Positions 60,424-64,000 of a stretch of DNA of 64,000 bases are shown here, in pieces; positions within the stretch are counted from its first letter, which is position 1, and every line of letters starts with the position of its first letter. The notes beneath the pieces are model-generated. The model was not told the DNA's origin. It saw only the letters and a list, made by a program, of their open reading frames with translations, and did no database searches. Both the position numbers and the translations under genes were made by a program. The stretch comes from Shewanella indica. Its GTDB lineage: Bacteria; Pseudomonadota; Gammaproteobacteria; Enterobacterales; Shewanellaceae. The stretch covers positions 248,001 through 312,000 of the forward strand of contig NZ_NIJK01000029.1 in assembly GCF_002836975.1 (NCBI RefSeq). The letters are read 5' to 3'.

Positions 60424-63021
60424 TTAAACCGCTGACTGGAAGATCACTTCACCGGCTTTCTTGGTGTAGGCCTCCAGTTGGTCGAAGTTCAGGTATCTGT
60501 AGGTATCGGCCGCTGTTGCGTCCAATTCCTTGGCATATTCCTGATACTCTTCAGGGCTTGGCAAACGTCCCAGTAGCGCCGCAACGGCAGCCAACTCGGC
60601 AGAGGCCAGGTACACATTGGCACCCGTACCCAGGCGGTTCGGGAAGTTACGGGTAGAAGTCGACACCACGGTCGCACCATCGGCAACCCGTGCCTGGTTA
60701 CCCATACACAGAGAACAACCCGGGATCTCGATACGAGCACCGACACGGCCGAAGATACCGTAGTAACCTTCTTCGGTCAGCTGATCCTTGTCCATCTTGG
60801 TTGGCGGAGCAATCCACAGACGAGTCGGCAGCGTCTTGGCGAACTTGTCCAGCATCTTACCCGTGGCGCGGAAGTGGCCTATGTTGGTCATACAGGAACC
60901 GACAAACACTTCATCAATCTGGGTGTTGGCGACCTGAGACAACAACACGGCATCATCGGGATCGTTCGGTGCACACAGAATAGGCTCTTTGATCTCATTC
61001 AAATCGATCTCAATAACCGCTGAATACTCGGCATCCTTGTCGGCTTCCATCAGTTCAGGGTTAGCCAACCACTCTTCCATGCCCTTGATACGACGCTCTA
61101 TGGTACGGCGGTCGCCGTAGCCTTCGGCAATCATCCACTTGAGCATGACTATGTTGGAGTTCAGGTACTCGATGATAGGATCTTTATCCAGCTTGATGGT
61201 ACAACCGGCGGCAGAGCGCTCGGCAGAGGCATCAGACAGTTCGAATGCCTGCTCAACCTTGAGGTGCTCCAGACCTTCGATTTCGAGAATACGGCCGGAG
61301 AAGATATTCTTCTTGCCCTTCTTCTCAACGGTCAGCAGCCCCATTTCGATGGCCTTGTGCGGAATCGCATGCACCAGATCACGCAGAGTGATACCAGGTT
61401 GCATCTTACCCTTGAAGCGCACCAGCACAGACTCAGGCATATCCAGTGGCATAACGCCGGTCGCGGCGGCAAAAGCCACCAGGCCGGAACCTGCAGGGAA
61501 AGAGATACCGATTGGGAAACGGGTGTGCGAGTCACCACCTGTACCTACGGTATCAGGCAGCAGCATGCGGTTCAGCCAGGAGTGAATAACACCGTCACCT
61601 GGACGCAGGGAAACACCGCCGCGGTTCATGATAAAGTCAGGCAGAGTGTGGTGCGTATTCACGTCAACAGGCTTGGGATAAGCGGCAGTGTGACAGAAAG
61701 ACTGCATGGTCAAATCTGCGCTGAAACCGAGACAGGCCAAGTCTTTCAGCTCGTCACGTGTCATAGGGCCGGTAGTGTCCTGAGAACCGACAGAAGTCAT
61801 CTTGGGCTCACAGTATTGGCCGGGACGGATACCTTCTACGCCACAGGCCTTACCTACCATCTTCTGCGCCAGGGTGTAACCCTTGCCGGTATCGGCAACG
61901 TCACCTGGACGCACGAAGACATCGGAGGCTTCCAGACCCAGAACTTCACGGGCCTTGTCGGTCAGACCGCGGCCGATGATCAATGGAATACGGCCACCGG
62001 CACGCACTTCGTCCAGCAGTACATCAGTCTTGAGTTTGAATTCAGAGATCACTTCGTCGCTATCGTGACGGGTCACTTTGCCGGCATAAGGATAGATGTC
62101 GATAACATCGCCCATCTCCATGTTGCCCACATCCAACTCAATCGGCAGAGCACCGGCATCTTCCATGGTGTTGAAGAAGATAGGGGCTATCTTGCCACCG
62201 AGGCAGAAACCACCGGCACGCTTGTTGGGCACGAATGGAATATCATCACCCATAAACCACAGCACAGAGTTGGTCGCCGACTTACGGGAAGAACCTGTGC
62301 CAACCACGTCGCCCACATAAACCAGTGGGAAGCCCTTGGTCTTGAGTTCTTCAATCTTCTTGATTGGGCCTACTACGCCTGGCTGATCCGGCTCAATACC
62401 GTCGCGGGCGTTTTTCAGCATCGCCAAGGCGTGCAGTGGGATATCGGGACGCGACCAGGCATCAGGAGCCGGAGACAAGTCGTCGGTGTTGGTTTCGCCT
62501 GTAACCTTGAATACGGTCAGAGAGATTTTCTCGGCCAGCTTGGGACGGCTGAGGAACCACTCGGCATTGGCCCAGGACTCAACCACTTGCTTGGCATAGG
62601 CGTTACCCGCATTCATCTTCTCAACCACATCGTGGAAGGCATCAAACATCAGCAGGGTGTGGGACAGAGCCTTGACCGCCAGTGGGGCCATCTGCTCGTT
62701 GTCCAATTGGCGGATCAGGGGTTCGATGTTGTAACCGCCCTGCATGGTACCCAAGAGTTCCAGCGCACGCTCGGCGCTCAGGATTGGCGATTTCACCTCA
62801 CCCTTGGCAACGGCATCCAGGAAACCGGCCTTAACATAGGCGGCTTCATCAACACCTGGGGGAATACGATTTTCGAGCAGGTTAAGAATAAATTCTTCTT
62901 CGCCTGCAGGTGGGTTTTTCACTAATTCAACAAGCTCAGCCACTTGATGTGCATCCAATGGCTTAGGGACTACGCCCTCAGCAGCACGCTCTTCGACGTG
63001 TTTACGATATGCTTCTAGCAC
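60424..63021 (-). CDS. acnB: Aconitate hydratase B
   Basis: 865 residues, GTG start at 63021 behind AGAGGA. Starts [19 protein letters not shown], which is AcnB-specific, with the HEAT-like N-terminus before the swivel domain. Cluster cysteines are visible as [10 protein letters not shown] and [11 protein letters not shown]. It interconverts citrate and isocitrate in the TCA cycle and can bind mRNA as an apoprotein. Monocistronic with its own terminator. Confidence 0.98.
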   Translation of the reverse strand: MLEAYRKHVEERAAEGVVPKPLDAHQVAELVELVKNPPAGEEEFILNLLENRIPPGVDEAAYVKAGFLDAVAKGEVKSPILSAERALELLGTMQGGYNIEPLIRQLDNEQMAPLAVKALSHTLLMFDAFHDVVEKMNAGNAYAKQVVESWANAEWFLSRPKLAEKISLTVFKVTGETNTDDLSPAPDAWSRPDIPLHALAMLKNARDGIEPDQPGVVGPIKKIEELKTKGFPLVYVGDVVGTGSSRKSATNSVLWFMGDDIPFVPNKRAGGFCLGGKIAPIFFNTMEDAGALPIELDVGNMEMGDVIDIYPYAGKVTRHDSDEVISEFKLKTDVLLDEVRAGGRIPLIIGRGLTDKAREVLGLEASDVFVRPGDVADTGKGYTLAQKMVGKACGVEGIRPGQYCEPKMTSVGSQDTTGPMTRDELKDLACLGFSADLTMQSFCHTAAYPKPVDVNTHHTLPDFIMNRGGVSLRPGDGVIHSWLNRMLLPDTVGTGGDSHTRFPIGISFPAGSGLVAFAAATGVMPLDMPESVLVRFKGKMQPGITLRDLVHAIPHKAIEMGLLTVEKKGKKNIFSGRILEIEGLEHLKVEQAFELSDASAERSAAGCTIKLDKDPIIEYLNSNIVMLKWMIAEGYGDRRTIERRIKGMEEWLANPELMEADKDAEYSAVIEIDLNEIKEPILCAPNDPDDAVLLSQVANTQIDEVFVGSCMTNIGHFRATGKMLDKFAKTLPTRLWIAPPTKMDKDQLTEEGYYGIFGRVGARIEIPGCSLCMGNQARVADGATVVSTSTRNFPNRLGTGANVYLASAELAAVAALLGRLPSPEEYQEYAKELDATAADTYRYLNFDQLEAYTKKAGEVIFQSAV

Positions 63022-63413
63022 GGCAACATTCCTCTTTGTTAGGCGCTCTTACGACTGCACGTCTTCATGAATGAAGCTGACAGCCCCACAGGATCGACCC
63101 GTAAATTCCGGCCTGCAGTATACTACAGCTTTGCAAAAGTATGAATGAGATCACACTAAGGCAACTGAGAAATCGTGGCAAAATCCCAAGGTCGGCAACA
63201 CACTAAGCCCCTCATTAAACAAAGGAAATTAGACAATAGTTTGAAAAAATGATTTTTTCATTTAAATACAAATAATTAGATTATAGTAATCGAATTAAAT
63301 TCAAACGCCTTCAGCCAAGCATCTCCTAATCTCCCCTGCCGGGATAATTTTGCATCCCGAGGCCGATTTTCGTTATCCTGCGTCCAAATCAGCGCCATTT
63401 TTGAGACTTTTCC
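63022..63413. promoter_or_regulatory. Divergent promoter region of acnB and yniC
   Basis: 392 bases without a gene. An AT-rich stretch at 63236-63300 contains an imperfect palindrome AATTAGATTA-TAG-TAATCGAATT. No clear sigma-70 pair or known regulator site could be assigned. Confidence 0.4.
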
Positions 63414-64000
63414 ATGCAAGCACCCGCAATACAGGCCGTTATTTTTGATATGGATGGGATATTAATTGACTCAGAGCCCGTCTGGCAGCAAGCCGAGTAT
63501 CAGGTTTTTCAGCAGTTGGGGATGGCGGTCAGCCGTGAAGCCATACAGCAAACCACAGGTCTGCGAATCGATCAGGTGGTGGACTTCTGGTTACAGCGCT
63601 TTCCCGAGGTCAAAGTAGAACCTCAATATATCGCCGATCAAATCATAGCTGCAGTCATCGCCTATATCCGCCGCGATGGCAAGCCCATGCGCGGTGTTGT
63701 CGATGCCCTAAGCGCCTGTCGCAGTCGAGGCCTGAAAGTGGGCCTGGCCACCTCTTCCTCCTGGGATATTATCGATGCCGTGCTTGGCAAACTCGCCATC
63801 ACAGAAGCCTTCGATGCAATACAATCGGCTCAGGATTTTCCGCTCGGTAAACCTCACCCAGAGGTGTATCTCTCCTGCGCCGCCAAACTGGCACTGCCAC
63901 CAAGCCGCTGCCTGGCGGTGGAAGACTCTTTCAACGGCCTGATAGCCGCTCGCGCCGCCAATATGCAGACCTTGATAGTCCCGGCGGCCGAGCAGCGCCA
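63414..64000 (+). CDS. yniC: HAD-family sugar phosphatase YniC/HxpB (truncated by the window end)
   Basis: 195 codons visible from the ATG at 63414; the C-terminal part (about 25-30 residues) is outside. Motif I is FDMDGILIDSEP, motif II LATSSS, motif III GKPHPE, and motif IV VEDSFNG. The best match in character is E. coli YniC, a hexitol or 2-deoxyglucose phosphatase, through TTGLRIDQVVDFW and CAAKLALPPSRCLAVEDS. Substrate not proven. Confidence 0.88.
   Translation, partial: MQAPAIQAVIFDMDGILIDSEPVWQQAEYQVFQQLGMAVSREAIQQTTGLRIDQVVDFWLQRFPEVKVEPQYIADQIIAAVIAYIRRDGKPMRGVVDALSACRSRGLKVGLATSSSWDIIDAVLGKLAITEAFDAIQSAQDFPLGKPHPEVYLSCAAKLALPPSRCLAVEDSFNGLIAARAANMQTLIVPAAEQR

Noticed and set aside
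61264..62925. 553-codon open frame on the plus strand opposite acnB
   Set aside because: It is a codon-bias shadow of acnB; the translated sequence has no recognisable domain and no ribosome site.

Overview
The window reads as chromosome of a marine gammaproteobacterium, almost certainly a Shewanella species. The pointers are a monoheme cytochrome, DUF3373 porin and octaheme tetrathionate reductase set, a psrABC operon, a TtrSR/ThsSR-type two-component pair, and housekeeping genes (uvrA, deaD, metJBLF, rimO, pmbA, darP, acnB) close to Shewanella in sequence. The species cannot be fixed from the sequence alone. I found no tRNA, rRNA, CRISPR array, transposase or prophage gene.

Layout. 1-9.5 kb: a truncated YajR-like MFS transporter, uvrA, an M28 lipoprotein peptidase, deaD, two small cysteine-rich proteins, a first copy of an interspersed element and a conserved hypothetical gene. 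9.7-14.3 kb: tsdBA (thiosulfate dehydrogenase/tetrathionate reductase), then a MarR-controlled DUF2955/HlyD efflux pair with a striking operator. 14.4-24.1 kb: a chemoreceptor, then the methionine cluster metF, metL, metB and metJ with MetJ boxes. A 1.5-kb array of three mosaic noncoding repeat units is wedged between metF and metL. 24.1-39.9 kb: an outer-membrane TraF-like protein, then a sulfur-respiration block: psrABC diverging from a monoheme cytochrome, DUF3373 porin and otr operon, a MOT1-type molybdate transporter, the ttrS/ttrR pair and a TonB receptor. 40-50.3 kb: a RegBA/PrrBA-type redox two-component system, a PhoD-like phosphatase, an AraC regulator and a complete urease operon ureDABCEFG. 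50.4-64 kb: a GNAT acetyltransferase, a decayed HlyD gene, an NhaC-family carrier behind a lysine riboswitch, a SIMPL protein, rimO, arfA with its built-in terminator hairpin, a periplasmic solute-binding protein, pmbA, darP, acnB and a truncated yniC.

How the genes fit together. tsdBA and otr can interconvert or reduce thiosulfate and tetrathionate, PsrABC reduces thiosulfate or polysulfide using quinol and molybdopterin, the MOT1 transporter may supply molybdate, and TtrS/TtrR is the probable sensor. RegBA may add quinone/redox control. The methionine genes share MetJ operators.

The least explained parts are the modular noncoding array at 17.5-19.0 kb, whose hairpins keep their shape while their sequence changes, and a pair of MITE-like inverted elements, one of which lies inside the cytochrome-porin-otr operon.
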